Assembly (NCBI RefSeq): GCF_042432825.1
Contig: NZ_JBHLWN010000020.1
Span: forward strand, 22,505 to 86,504
DNA length: 64,000 bases
Origin: Gordoniibacillus chartarius
GTDB lineage: Bacteria; Bacillota; Bacilli; Paenibacillales; NBRC-103111
Direction of reading: 5' to 3'
The notes beneath the pieces are model-generated. The model had not been told where the DNA came from, did no database searches, and worked only from the letters and a program-made list of their open reading frames with translations. Every line of letters starts with the position of its first letter. Within the stretch, counting starts at the first letter, position 1. The translations under genes and the position numbers were made by a program. Of this stretch, positions 9,101 to 16,482 are shown in pieces.

Positions 9101-9417
9101 TCCAGCAGCACCTCTCCGCCTGCGATCCCGCTCGGGTACGGATATTCGTCGTACAGCCACACTTCAAGTCCGAGCTCCGCGGCCCGGTCTACCGTGAACC
9201 GCACCCGTTCGAACCATGCTGCGGACAAATACGGAATCGTGAGCCCCTGCCGCGCACACAGGAAAAAGCCCCCGACCCCCTTGTCCGCCATCTCCTTCAG
9301 CTGATGCTCGATCTCCGTCTCGGCCATCTCCCCGTTCCAGAACCAGAACGGCTGAACGCGCAGCGAAGCCGGCGGATTTGTCCACCCAGATGCCCTCTCG
9401 CCAGAAGTAACCGTCAT
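6163..9417 (-). CDS. Large glycoside hydrolase related to GH106 alpha-L-rhamnosidases
   Basis: A 1084-residue protein without a signal peptide. The N-terminus has the hallmark of this group: PFWFWNGEM near residue 24, then a (beta/alpha)-barrel-like region with GVGGFFLCARQGL and VWLYDEYPYPSG. A central region (roughly 460-560) has QGKADIAVAVLDPTTSIW and a GATase-like segment. The C-terminus (about 800-1080) looks like a beta-sandwich (FRVEELPEACFLFMEQG, then VKVNGRQL). An Ala/Ser/Pro-rich tract around 735-785 probably is a linker. AGGAGG lies 8 bases before the ATG at 9417. Together with the acetylesterase it suggests intracellular cleavage of rhamnose-containing pectin oligosaccharides. GH106 membership is by overall resemblance; catalytic residues were not assigned. 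Confidence 0.8.
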   Translation of the reverse strand: MTVTSGERASGWTNPPASLRVQPFWFWNGEMAETEIEHQLKEMADKGVGGFFLCARQGLTIPYLSAAWFERVRFTVDRAAELGLEVWLYDEYPYPSGIAGGEVLLEHPDAVHRTLELVQEPWAGPGVYERELPWSRELSAVAVRQAADGSLDWSEKLDLSPLVGNHQPEHVFQEVGLTSYNQKRYFTYNPGKRLQWRAPEGNWTIMLVLERAIEDFKYYGTFVDPLHDEAMDTFLRVTHERYAQELGERLGTTVKGMFTDEIGLLGGVPWSPQLLSAVEREYGISLREKLPELLFGGSPETPRLRYMYFQTIHRLLQERFHKKVHDWCERYGMQYIAEVPSVRMTTQRYSHIPGGDTGHEKLGRSLEWILNKYTGGFRYNPKMTSSLARQLDRPRALIECFHSVGWSMTLQDAKWMLDRLAALGITMFNFHAFYYTVNGLTKYDAPPSQFLQNPYWEHFRQLGDYAGRLAHWLGQGKADIAVAVLDPTTSIWTHLGNPFHEFHYGGKNEEERGRLKQLRDDWVELCKSLLLNGIDYDHLDPELLAEADVSGGTIRLGQAEYRVLLLPSMTNLEPAAWKAIRQFAAGGGMVVATGQLPIEELDEGEPICAEIREAFRSDSAGCCLWEQAELLPKLKELQRNVSDAPLVQLDDSALGSVLLQQRTLDDGGKLVFLSNQEGRAVRFHCILPESLQGWQLDRIDLTEGVEERIEGQGEPEKVGMTLGPYESQLLVLRTKAAAATGREAAPVSASVSETAAASAAPAPSSAPISSHSPVRPPAQPSYRTLPPLSEWTIAASPHNGLRLAQWELTLDGSGLQPLQVEPMPLSNVLAKLQEPAALPLRYKQIFGTPVQVQIGYPLRCHYRAQFRVEELPEACFLFMEQGALSGAYTVKVNGRQLQTERWEHVRRYDPHNRQIDIRSLIWAGDNTIDIELLAEQPWDGLIQPLHVTGDFGVYSDPEHERFAIGRKPQAAVRTPWGFEGYPFYAGVLSLTTTMALASGAETPSGATIWRLPPELTPFYDIAELLVDGESLGVCSWTPYEWKLPPESAQSHQHSLELRLTNTLIGMLEGQYFDYEAHATKRIAP

Positions 9418-9439
9418 TCGGCATGCCTCCTATTTTTCA

Positions 9440-9459
9440 TGGTAACGGTTACTATTATA
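9440..9459 (-). promoter_or_regulatory. Promoter -10 box and CcpA-cre-like palindrome before the GH106-like gene
   Basis: TATAAT on the minus strand (9454-9459) has no good -35 partner. Immediately downstream, at the expected transcription start, is TGGTAACGGTTACT (9440-9453) with the perfect palindrome GTAAC-G-GTTAC. It resembles a catabolite-responsive element, with two departures from the usual consensus, or a LacI-family operator. This is a sequence resemblance only. Confidence 0.45.
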
Positions 9460-9543
9460 GGAAATTATGCTACGATGAGTATGAGGCAAACCCGACTTTT
9501 ACCTGGGCAAAACGGACATCGCAAATCGTCTGGAGGCGGCAGG

Positions 9544-10413
9544 ATGGTTCATCGAGCTATTGAAACGTCGAAGAGCATGAACTATTTTTCCGATGACATT
9601 CCTTACTTTGTTAACCGCGCCTACGAAGGCTTTTACCGGCTGGAGCACAACCATGAATTCATCGAAATCAGCTGCGTCAGCGAAGGAGCGGGCTATCACT
9701 ACATTGCAGGCCGGCAATTCAGCGTGCAGCGGGGCGATATTTTCTATATTCCTGCGGGCACCTCCCACGTGTTTCGGCCAAAGTCGCCGAGCATGGAGGG
9801 CTCTTTCGTCATTCACAATTGTTTATTTTCGCGGGAGACACTCGCGGATTTGCTCAGTGTGCGCGGGGTGGACCTTGCCGTGAAGCAATTGTTCCTGCCC
9901 GGTCCGCCTGCAGGAGCCTATTTGCATATGACCGATACCGAGGGGGTACTGGGGCCGCTCTTTCATGCGCTGCATCTGGAGTATCATGAACGGAGAGCCG
10001 GGTTCGTTCTCGCTATGCGCAGCCATATCGGGCAAATTTTGCTCGGCCTGTATCGCCTGGCAACGGAGAGCAGCTCCGGCCTGCGGTATACGAAGCCGAT
10101 CTCGTATTTGCTGGGCCGGCTGCCGCAGGAGCTGGCGGATCCGCCGCGCTTGGCTGAAGCCGCCGCCTTCTGCGGTCTCGGGGAACGCCAATTTTCCCGC
10201 CGCTTCAAGCAAGCGATGGGGATGACATATACCGAGTACCTTCACAAGCTTCGCATCGATGCCAGCTGCCGGCTGCTTAAGGACACGACACTTCGCATCA
10301 AAGAGATCGCCGATGCTATGGGGTACAAGGATGTGCCCAGCTTTCAGGCGCTGTTCAAGCGGATGGTCGGGGTTACGCCAAGCGAGTATCGGACAGGCGG
10401 AGCAGACCGCTGA
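9544..10413 (+). CDS. AraC-family transcriptional regulator of the pectin locus
   Basis: A 289-residue protein with an N-terminal cupin-like sensory domain (HNHEFIEISCV, then FYIPAGTSHVFRP) and a C-terminal double helix-turn-helix domain (AAFCGLGERQFSRRFKQAMG and IKEIADAMGYKD, ending FKRMVGVTPSEYR). The open frame extends far upstream, but GGAGG seven bases before the ATG at 9544 marks this start. It is divergent from the GH106-like gene and is the only AraC protein in this locus, so it is the natural candidate to bind the conserved elements at 2208-2290 and 5965-6050. That link is inferred. Confidence 0.88.
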   Translation: MVHRAIETSKSMNYFSDDIPYFVNRAYEGFYRLEHNHEFIEISCVSEGAGYHYIAGRQFSVQRGDIFYIPAGTSHVFRPKSPSMEGSFVIHNCLFSRETLADLLSVRGVDLAVKQLFLPGPPAGAYLHMTDTEGVLGPLFHALHLEYHERRAGFVLAMRSHIGQILLGLYRLATESSSGLRYTKPISYLLGRLPQELADPPRLAEAAAFCGLGERQFSRRFKQAMGMTYTEYLHKLRIDASCRLLKDTTLRIKEIADAMGYKDVPSFQALFKRMVGVTPSEYRTGGADR

Positions 10414-10429
10414 ACGATCCGCTTCCCGA

Positions 10430-10816
10430 CTAATCCGACGATCTTCTTAGCGACTTTTCTTTTTTCCCAATCGTCTGCTCATAACGGGCTATTTTGTCAT
10501 CGAGGCGATCTAGGATTTTGCTCATTTCCTGGATTCTGGAGAATAGCTGCAGTCGCTGCTCGATTAACAGCTCCTTCCTTGCCTCCAGGGTGTCGTCCCC
10601 CTGCTGAAACAGCCCGACATACTCGATCAGCACTTCAACCGGCAGGCCGGCGCCACGCATACATTTGATGAATTCGACCCACTTGCAGTCTTCTTCCGTA
10701 TAATCCCGGATCCCGCTTTTGTTGCGGTTCACCCGAGGGATGAGTCCGATGCGTTCATAATAGCGGAGCGTATCCTGGGGGATCGAAAACTTTTCGCTTA
10801 CCTCTGCAATCAGCAT
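10430..10816 (-). CDS. MerR-family transcriptional regulator
   Basis: A 128-residue protein with the N-terminal winged helix of MerR proteins (VSEKFSIPQDTLRYYERIGL, then R-N-KSGIRDY) and a C-terminal dimerisation coiled coil (about 78-120). No metal-binding cysteine pattern is present; the single Cys near residue 44 and Cys53 place it nearer the AdhR/YraB type, which senses electrophiles. A strong GGGAGGTG ribosome site precedes the ATG. Its promoter carries an operator in an over-long spacer (see 10842-10872), so it probably regulates itself. The gene converges with the AraC gene and has no obvious target other than itself here. Confidence 0.88.
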   Translation of the reverse strand: MLIAEVSEKFSIPQDTLRYYERIGLIPRVNRNKSGIRDYTEEDCKWVEFIKCMRGAGLPVEVLIEYVGLFQQGDDTLEARKELLIEQRLQLFSRIQEMSKILDRLDDKIARYEQTIGKKEKSLRRSSD

Positions 10817-10841
10817 GCAGGTTCACCTCCCGATATCCGCT

Positions 10842-10872
10842 ATTATGGCATCTGGAGTTCACTCCAAGTCAA
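10842..10872 (-). promoter_or_regulatory. MerR-type promoter with 19-bp spacer and dyad operator
   Basis: On the minus strand TTGACT (-35, 10867-10872) and CATAAT (-10, 10842-10847) are 19 bases apart, instead of 17. The spacer holds the dyad TTGGAGT-GA-ACTCCAG. An over-long spacer containing a dyad is the hallmark of promoters that MerR proteins activate by twisting DNA. It directs transcription of the MerR gene at 10430-10816. Confidence 0.8.
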
Positions 10873-10890
10873 GCGATTTCGGTAATTGGG

Positions 10891-12260
10891 GGGCCTTGTT
10901 GGGCCACGGCTGCCTCGGGCCGGCGTCAACAACGCCCATGTGGGCCTTGTTGGGCCACGGCCGGCCTTGGGCCGGCGCCAACAACGCCCTTTTCGGCCTT
11001 GTTGGGCCACGGCCGGCCTCGGGCCGGCGCCAACAACGCCCTTTTCGGCCTTGTTGGGCCACGGCTGCCTCGGGCCGGCACTAACAACGCCCTTTTCGGC
11101 CTTGTTGGGCCACGGCCGGCCCTGGGCCGGCGCCAACAACGCCCTTTTCGGCCTTGTTGGGCCACGGCCGGCCCTGGGCCGGCGCCAACAACGCCCTTTT
11201 CGGCCTTGTTGGGCCACGGCCGGCCTTGGGCCGGCGCCAACAACGCCCTTTTCGGCCTTGTTGGGCCACGGCCGGCCCTGGGCCGGCGCCAACAACGCCC
11301 TTTTGGGCCTTGTTAGGCCACGGCTGGCCCTGGGCCGGCGCCAACAACGCCCTTGTGGGCCTTGTTGGGCCACGGCCGGCCTTGGGCCGGCGCCAACAAC
11401 GCCCTTTTGGGCCTTGTTGAGCCACGGCTGCCTTGGGCCGGCGCCAACAACGCCCTTTTCGGCCTTGTTGGGCCACGTCCGGCCTTGGGCCGGCGCCAAC
11501 AACGCCCTTTTCGGCCTTGTTGGGCCACGGCCGGCCTTGGGCCGGCGCCAACAACGCCCTTTTCGGCCTTGTTGGGCCACGGCTGGCCCTGGGCCGGCGC
11601 CAACAACGCCCTTTTCGGCCTTGTTGGGCCACGGCTGCCTCGAGCCGGCGCCAACAACGCCCTTTTCGGCCTTGTTGGGCCACGGCTGGCCCTGGGCCGG
11701 CGCCAACAACGCCCTTTTCGGCCTTGTTGGGCCACGGCTGCCTCGGGCCGGCACCAACAACGCCCTTTTCGGCCTTGTTGGGCCACGGCTGGCCCTGGGC
11801 CGGCGCCAACAACGCCCTTGTGGGCCTTGTTGGGCCACGACCGGCCTTGGGCCGGCGCCAACAACGCCCTTGTGGGCCTTGTTGGGCCACGGCTGCCTCG
11901 GGCCGGCGCCAACAACGCCCTTGTGGGCCTTGTTGGGCCACGGCTGGCCCTGGGCCGGCGCCAACAACGCCCTTTTCGGCCTTGTTGGGCCACGGCCGGC
12001 CTTGGGCCGGCGCCAACAACGCCCTTTTGGGCCTTGTTGAGCCACGGCTGCCTCGGGCCGGCGCCAACAACGCCCTTTTCGGCCTTGTTGGGCCACGGCT
12101 AGCCTCGAGCCGGCGCCAACAACGCCCTTTTCGGCCTTGTTGGGCCACGGCTGCCCTGGGCCGGCGCCAACAACGCCCTTTTGGGCCTTGTTGGGCCACG
12201 GCTGCCTCGAGCCGGCGCCAACAACGCCCTTTTCGGCCTTGTTGGCCACGGCCGGCACGG
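10891..12260. repeat. Minisatellite of 26 complete 51/52-bp palindromic units plus a partial unit
   Basis: Units start at TTGTT: 10896, 10947, 10999, 11051, 11102 and so on to 12188, with a truncated copy at 12239. Nine units are 51 bp and seventeen are 52 bp. Each carries outer arms TTGTTGG and CCAACAA and an inner GC-rich inverted repeat around GGCCGG/CCGGC, so every unit can form a hairpin on either strand. The 51/52 difference lies in the loop (for example GGCTGCCTCGGG against GGCCGGCCTTGGG). Short spacer variants (CTTTTCGG, CTTTTGGG, CTTGTGGG) are shuffled along the array. Because units lack stop codons, long frames are open on both strands, but mixed 51/52 lengths break any constant reading frame, so it is not regarded as coding. 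Confidence 0.95.
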
Positions 12261-12287
12261 CTGTAATCTATAAAATCCATGCACAAC

Positions 12288-12333
12288 AAAAAGAAATACA
12301 ACTCCCTGTACGCCAGAAAGTTGTATTTCTTTT
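12288..12333 (-). terminator. Terminator-like hairpin after yitT-like gene 1
   Basis: AAAAGAAATACAACT (12289-12303) and AGTTGTATTTCTTTT (12319-12333) form a perfect 15-bp stem with a 15-base loop. On the minus strand the 3' arm ends in TTTCTTTTTG. It lies just beyond the stop at 12360 and separates yitT-like gene 1 from the minisatellite. Confidence 0.6.
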
Positions 12334-12359
12334 CCCCCGCCGTTCCGGCCGGGTATCCC

Positions 12360-13274
12360 TTAATGGATGTTTTTCTTCTTAAAGCGCCCGCCCTTCACGT
12401 CGTGAATATTGCCTACGGCCAAGAACGCCGCAGGGTCGACCTCTTCCACGATCGACTTCATTTTCGCTTCCTCCAGGCGGTTGATCACGCAAAATATGAC
12501 CTTCTTATCATCGCCGGAATACGCCCCTTCACCGTTCAAGAACGTCACTCCGCGTCCCAAGCGGTGAATAATCGCATCGCCGATCTCCCTATACTTATCG
12601 CTGATAATCCATATGGACTTGGACTCATCGAAGCCTTCAATGGTAATATCAATCATTTTGTACGCGATGTAGTAAGCGATCAAGCTGTACATCGCGTTGT
12701 TCCAGCCGAACACAAAGCCGGCGCTTCCCAGAATGAAGAAGTTGAAAAACATCACGATCTCGCCAACGGAAAACGGCAGCTTCTTCGTGAACAAAATGGC
12801 TACGATCTCCGTTCCGTCCAGCGAGCCGCCGAAGCGGATCACCATGCCGACGCCGACACCCAGAATGATCCCTCCGAACACGGCGGCCAGCAGCGGGTCA
12901 ATCGTTAACGGTTGTACCGGGTGAAGCAGCCATGTGCCGATCGACATCACAATGACCGAAAAGAGCGTGGATAACGCGAACGTCTTCCCGATCTGCTTAT
13001 AGCCCAAGAACAAAAACGGCAGGTTCAGTAATAAAAGGAACATGCCCAGAGGCAGGCCGGTCAAATGCGAGGTAATGATCGATATGCCGACAATCCCGCC
13101 GTCAATAATATGGTTCGGAACGAGAAAAATTTCGAGTCCGACAGACACGAACGCAGCTCCGAGGAACATGAAGAGAACTCTGCTCAGAAACTTCGATGTA
13201 GACAGCTTGCTATGCTGCTGAGGCTGCGGTTGCGGCTGCATCAGCGCATTCGATTCGTTCAGTTGCGGATTCAT
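12360..13274 (-). CDS. YitT/DUF161-family membrane protein (paralogue 1)
   Basis: A 304-residue protein. After a polar head with an unusual Gln-Pro-rich run (residues 13-20) come five to six membrane segments (35-55, 65-85, 90-110, 120-140, 160-185). A cytosolic DUF2179 domain follows (about 215-295; IWIISDKYREIGDAI, then VIFCVINRLEEAKMKSIVEEVDP). IHDVKGGRFKKKNIH ends the chain as in other members. The transport substrate of YitT proteins is unknown. A second copy (31755-32624) has the same layout. The gene stands alone between the minisatellite and a small hypothetical gene. Confidence 0.9.
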   Translation of the reverse strand: MNPQLNESNALMQPQPQPQQHSKLSTSKFLSRVLFMFLGAAFVSVGLEIFLVPNHIIDGGIVGISIITSHLTGLPLGMFLLLLNLPFLFLGYKQIGKTFALSTLFSVIVMSIGTWLLHPVQPLTIDPLLAAVFGGIILGVGVGMVIRFGGSLDGTEIVAILFTKKLPFSVGEIVMFFNFFILGSAGFVFGWNNAMYSLIAYYIAYKMIDITIEGFDESKSIWIISDKYREIGDAIIHRLGRGVTFLNGEGAYSGDDKKVIFCVINRLEEAKMKSIVEEVDPAAFLAVGNIHDVKGGRFKKKNIH

Positions 13275-13299
13275 CGTATCTCCTCCAGATCATAGATTT

Positions 13300-13683
13300 T
13301 CAACTGCTTTTCGATGATCGGAGGGCTTCGTTCACAAACACGGAGGTAAATTTAATCGGCAGCAATAATTGCTGCTTGAGGAGCAAGAAGACGCAAGGAT
13401 AGGACTGTATACGCAAACGGGATGAACGATATATATGCATTAGAATAATTAGTGCATATAACGCCAGCGGCTTCGGGATCGGCACCAGCTTCATGCTCGA
13501 GGATGAAGAATGGACTGCGATCACAGCATGCACAAAACCGTGGAGCACATAAAGAGGATTTGTTTGTTCCGGGTTTACGAGTAGATCGGAGTCGGTTGCC
13601 GGGGAGCAAACAGTGAACGCTAACGCAAGCGTCAGGATGCACAGCATGATAATTCGCAGCTGCGGATGCTTAACAATTCTCAC
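13300..13683 (-). CDS. Hypothetical small membrane protein
   Basis: The frame starts with GTG at 13683, nine bases after an AAAGGGGGA ribosome site, which supports translation. The 127-residue product has one hydrophobic segment at 9-26 (IIMLCILTLALAF), possibly a signal anchor, and another at about 70-84 (PLALYALIILMHIY). It has a basic, hydrophobic tail. I recognise no family. A second frame in the same region (13352-13642) is less convincing because it lacks a ribosome site. It lies 25 bases upstream of yitT-like gene 1 on the same strand and might share its transcript. Confidence 0.5.
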   Translation of the reverse strand: MRIVKHPQLRIIMLCILTLALAFTVCSPATDSDLLVNPEQTNPLYVLHGFVHAVIAVHSSSSSMKLVPIPKPLALYALIILMHIYRSSRLRIQSYPCVFLLLKQQLLLPIKFTSVFVNEALRSSKSS

Positions 13684-14089
13684 GCTTGACGTCCCCCTTT
13701 CATCTTGTATTAAAAGAATACCATAGCCAAATCATGAATTCAAATAAAAACCGAAGATTTTAAGAGTTTTCTCGATTAACATAGAGGCTACGTTAGATAT
13801 TCGGCAAAATTTTGATCCAATTATTGAAATTTACCGGAATATTGCTGTTTTCGATCGTTTCCATCATATCACAGCTTCGCAGTTCGTCATCATCGATCTG
13901 CCCGCCGGCTGCCTTGCCGACCGCAAGACCGCAGCAGCCTTTCCCCGGCCACGAGAAACAGGCCGCCTCTCCATCGTGGAGTGACAGCCTGTCTGCACAT
14001 ATTCAATTTTGATAAAAAGCAGGCCCTCTTCCGAATTCGGCCGTAACGGCCGCAAGCTTGGAGCAACGCGATCGCTCTTGCCGAAAGCC
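13684..14089. other. Intergenic region with terminator-like inverted repeats
   Basis: No convincing gene is seen. ACAGGC (13958-13963) and GCCTGT (13987-13992) flank an inner CTCCA-TCG-TGGAG hairpin and are followed on the minus strand by TTTCT; this could end the ECF operon, whose last stop is at 14090. A smaller GGCCG/CGGCC hairpin lies at 14039-14052. The left part (13690-13860) is AT-rich. Confidence 0.4.
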
Positions 14090-14785
14090 TCACTCCCGAT
14101 CGCCTAAAAGTCCGTATTTTACTTTGAACCGCTGTAAAATTTTCACCCAAGACCCGGCAAATAACGCGAGGAAAAACACGTTAGACAGCGCATGCGCCAA
14201 ATCGAAGTAAAAGCTGGAGGCATATACGGCCGCGATCCCCGCCCAGTTGCCTTGCGAAAGCAAGCCGGTGACCGTCCAGAAATTCATAATCCATCCAAAC
14301 AGGAAGCCCCACAGAAAGCCAAAAGCGAGCAGCAGCCACCTCCTGCGTATAAGCCATCCGCGCGCACCGGGCAGGCCGGCCGTCCAGCCGATCATGCCCC
14401 AGGAAAACATCTGCCACGGCGTCCACGGCCCTTGGCCCAGAAACATATTCGAGACGAGCGCGGCGAAGGCCCCGATCAGAAAGCCGCTTTCCGCCCCGAA
14501 CACAAGCGCCGAGACGATGATGACGAAGCTCGTCGGCTGGACGCTCGGCAGGGGAGCGAAGGGCACTCTGCTGACGGCCGCCATTGCAGCCAGCAAGGCG
14601 ATGATGACGATCTCCCGGGCCTGCAGCCGGCGAAGCTCGAACCGGACAAAAAAGGGCAGCATAGCCGCAAACAAAAGTCCGAAGCTAATCAGCAGATATT
14701 GATCGTCCGACCAGGTGGAGAGATAACCCATGGCGAGAAGAAATACGGCAATGCTTCCTAAGAAGGCGATACGAGCCGCGCGCAT
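14090..14785 (-). CDS. ECF transporter substrate-binding S component, probably for cobalamin/corrinoid
   Basis: A 231-residue hydrophobic protein with about six membrane helices and a positively charged first cytosolic loop. GQGPWTPWQMFSWGMIGW and the preceding FLIGAFAALVSNMF are typical of a DUF6580/ECF S-component type in which the substrate pocket lies within the membrane. GGGAGGTGA precedes the ATG at 14785; the frame extends further upstream but that part overlaps the ATPase gene. The start overlaps the ATPase stop by 28 bases. It is the last gene of an operon opened by a B12 riboswitch, so cobalamin or a precursor is the expected substrate; this is inferred from regulation and not from recognised binding residues. 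Confidence 0.83.
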   Translation of the reverse strand: MRAARIAFLGSIAVFLLAMGYLSTWSDDQYLLISFGLLFAAMLPFFVRFELRRLQAREIVIIALLAAMAAVSRVPFAPLPSVQPTSFVIIVSALVFGAESGFLIGAFAALVSNMFLGQGPWTPWQMFSWGMIGWTAGLPGARGWLIRRRWLLLAFGFLWGFLFGWIMNFWTVTGLLSQGNWAGIAAVYASSFYFDLAHALSNVFFLALFAGSWVKILQRFKVKYGLLGDRE

Positions 14786-16482
14786 CGGTTCATCACCTCC
14801 CGGAACGTAACGGCATCCGGAAACAGCTCGCGGGCGACCCGGTTGATCGCTGTCGTATAGAAGAAGTTTTGACTGAAGAAGGGCCCCGGCGCTCCGGTGG
14901 ATGCGATCTCCCCGTCGAACAGCATGGCGCATTCGCTCGCATAAGCAGCGGCAAATTCCACGTCATGCGTGACCATCACGATCGTGACCCCCTTCTTATG
15001 AAGCCCGGTAAGCAGTTCCCCCCAGGTCTTCTTCAGCTGCGGATCGAGCCCCTTGGTCGGCTCATCGAGGAGCAGCAGCTTGGGCCCGCTCAAGAGCACG
15101 CCGGCCAGCGCCGCCCGCTGCAGCTCTCCGCCGCTAAGATCATGCGGATGCATCCGAAGAACCGCCTGCAGGTTAAGCAGCTCGATCAGCTCCCGAAGGG
15201 TTTCTCGCGAGCCTTCCCCGCCGGAACGCTCCGCCGCACGGCGAAGCTCCTCTTCGACGGTATCCTCAAGGAAATAGGCCAGCGGATTTTGCGACAAATA
15301 GCCCAGCTCCCGGTAAAGCTCCGCCCTCTTCATTTTGCGAATCGGCATTCCTCTCAGGAGCACGTCGCCTTGCTTCGGCTTCTCGAGCCCTGCCGCCAGC
15401 TTGAGCAGCGTCGATTTGCCGGCGCCGTTCCCCCCGACAATGGCGAGAAAGGCCCCCTCCTCCACCTTCAAATCAAGCTGGCGCAGCACGGGGAGCCTTT
15501 CGTCCGCATAGCCGAAGGTCACCTCCCGGCACTCGAGCAAGCAAGGCCGCGCAGCGCGGGGCTTATCTGCGGCCTGTTCAGGCCGGGTCGCAGCCGCCTG
15601 GTCCGGCTCAACCTTCGCCAGCAATTGCCGAATCCACCTCTTTCCTTCCTTGACCTGCAGCGGCACCTCACCGGCATCGCCCGGCCCCGCCTCATGCTTC
15701 CCCTTCCGTTCATGAACGGACAAATAGAGACGTGCCAGCGACGGCAAATAGGGCTCGTACCTTGGATCCCGCTTCTGATGTACGTGAACGACCCAATCGC
15801 GCGAAGCCCCGTCAAATTCCAGCCGGCCGTCCCCCCCCAGCATCAGCACCCTATCGGCCATAGGGAGCAGCTCCTCAAGCCGATGCTCCGTAACGATGAC
15901 CGTAATGCCCAGCTCCTCGTTCAACCGGCGCAGCATTTGCAGGAAGTCCTTGGCGGTCACGGGGTCCAGCTGAGCCGTCGGCTCATCAAGCAGCAGCAGG
16001 TCGGGCTGAAGGAGGAGCGCAGCCGCCAAATTTACGATTTGCTTTTGCCCGCCGGATAACGTTTCGGTCCGCTTGTGCAGCCAGCGTTCCAGGCCGAAGA
16101 AATGCGCAAGCTCCGCAATTCTACGCCGCATCACATCCGCCGGGACGCCCATGTTCTCGAGACCGAAGGCCAGCTCCTGCCGCACATTTTCCATGACGAT
16201 CTGATTCTCCGGATCCTGCTGGACCAATCCGATCCGGCACGCCAGCTCGGCGGGGTCTTGCTGAGGCAGCGGCTTCCCGTAGAACCGGACCTCTCCCTGC
16301 AGTCGCCCCGCAGGCTGCAGCTCCGACTTCAATAGCCGCAGCAGCGTTGTTTTGCCGCAGCCCGATGGTCCGCACAGCACGATCAATTCGCCGGCCCGTA
16401 CGCTAAAATCAATACCCGACAGCACAGACCTGGTCTGCTCCGGATAGGTGAAATGAAGATCGGTTACTTCGAGTAGCGCCAT
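14758..16482 (-). CDS. ECF transporter energising ATPase, two EcfA/CbiO domains fused
   Basis: A 574-residue protein with two complete ABC ATPase domains in one chain. The first (about 1-230) has GPSGCGKTTLL, signature LSGGQKQ and LLLLDEPTAQLDP. The second (about 320-560) has GGNGAGKSTLL, LSGGELQ and LLLLDEPTKGLDP. In many ECF transporters these are separate EcfA1 and EcfA2 proteins. The linker (about 235-315) is charged and poorly conserved looking. AAGGAG lies five bases before the ATG at 16482; it overlaps the EcfT stop by 19 bases, so translation is coupled. It drives the module formed with EcfT and the S component. Confidence 0.93.
   Translation of the reverse strand: MALLEVTDLHFTYPEQTRSVLSGIDFSVRAGELIVLCGPSGCGKTTLLRLLKSELQPAGRLQGEVRFYGKPLPQQDPAELACRIGLVQQDPENQIVMENVRQELAFGLENMGVPADVMRRRIAELAHFFGLERWLHKRTETLSGGQKQIVNLAAALLLQPDLLLLDEPTAQLDPVTAKDFLQMLRRLNEELGITVIVTEHRLEELLPMADRVLMLGGDGRLEFDGASRDWVVHVHQKRDPRYEPYLPSLARLYLSVHERKGKHEAGPGDAGEVPLQVKEGKRWIRQLLAKVEPDQAAATRPEQAADKPRAARPCLLECREVTFGYADERLPVLRQLDLKVEEGAFLAIVGGNGAGKSTLLKLAAGLEKPKQGDVLLRGMPIRKMKRAELYRELGYLSQNPLAYFLEDTVEEELRRAAERSGGEGSRETLRELIELLNLQAVLRMHPHDLSGGELQRAALAGVLLSGPKLLLLDEPTKGLDPQLKKTWGELLTGLHKKGVTIVMVTHDVEFAAAYASECAMLFDGEIASTGAPGPFFSQNFFYTTAINRVARELFPDAVTFREVMNRCARLVSPS

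Noticed and set aside
8908..9543. Long upstream extension of the AraC gene (501 codons)
   Set aside because: It runs antisense through the GH106-like gene; GGAGG before 9544 gives the natural start.
10891..12260. CRISPR array
   Set aside because: Units are contiguous and similar throughout; there are no unique spacers and no cas genes.
10843..12301. Long open frames on both strands across the repeat array (up to 471 codons)
   Set aside because: They result from stop-free repeats. Mixed 51/52-bp units change frame from unit to unit, and no ribosome site or signal peptide is present.
13352..13642. 96-codon ORF overlapping the small membrane protein gene
   Set aside because: The other frame (13300-13683) has a good ribosome site and membrane segments; this one has neither.
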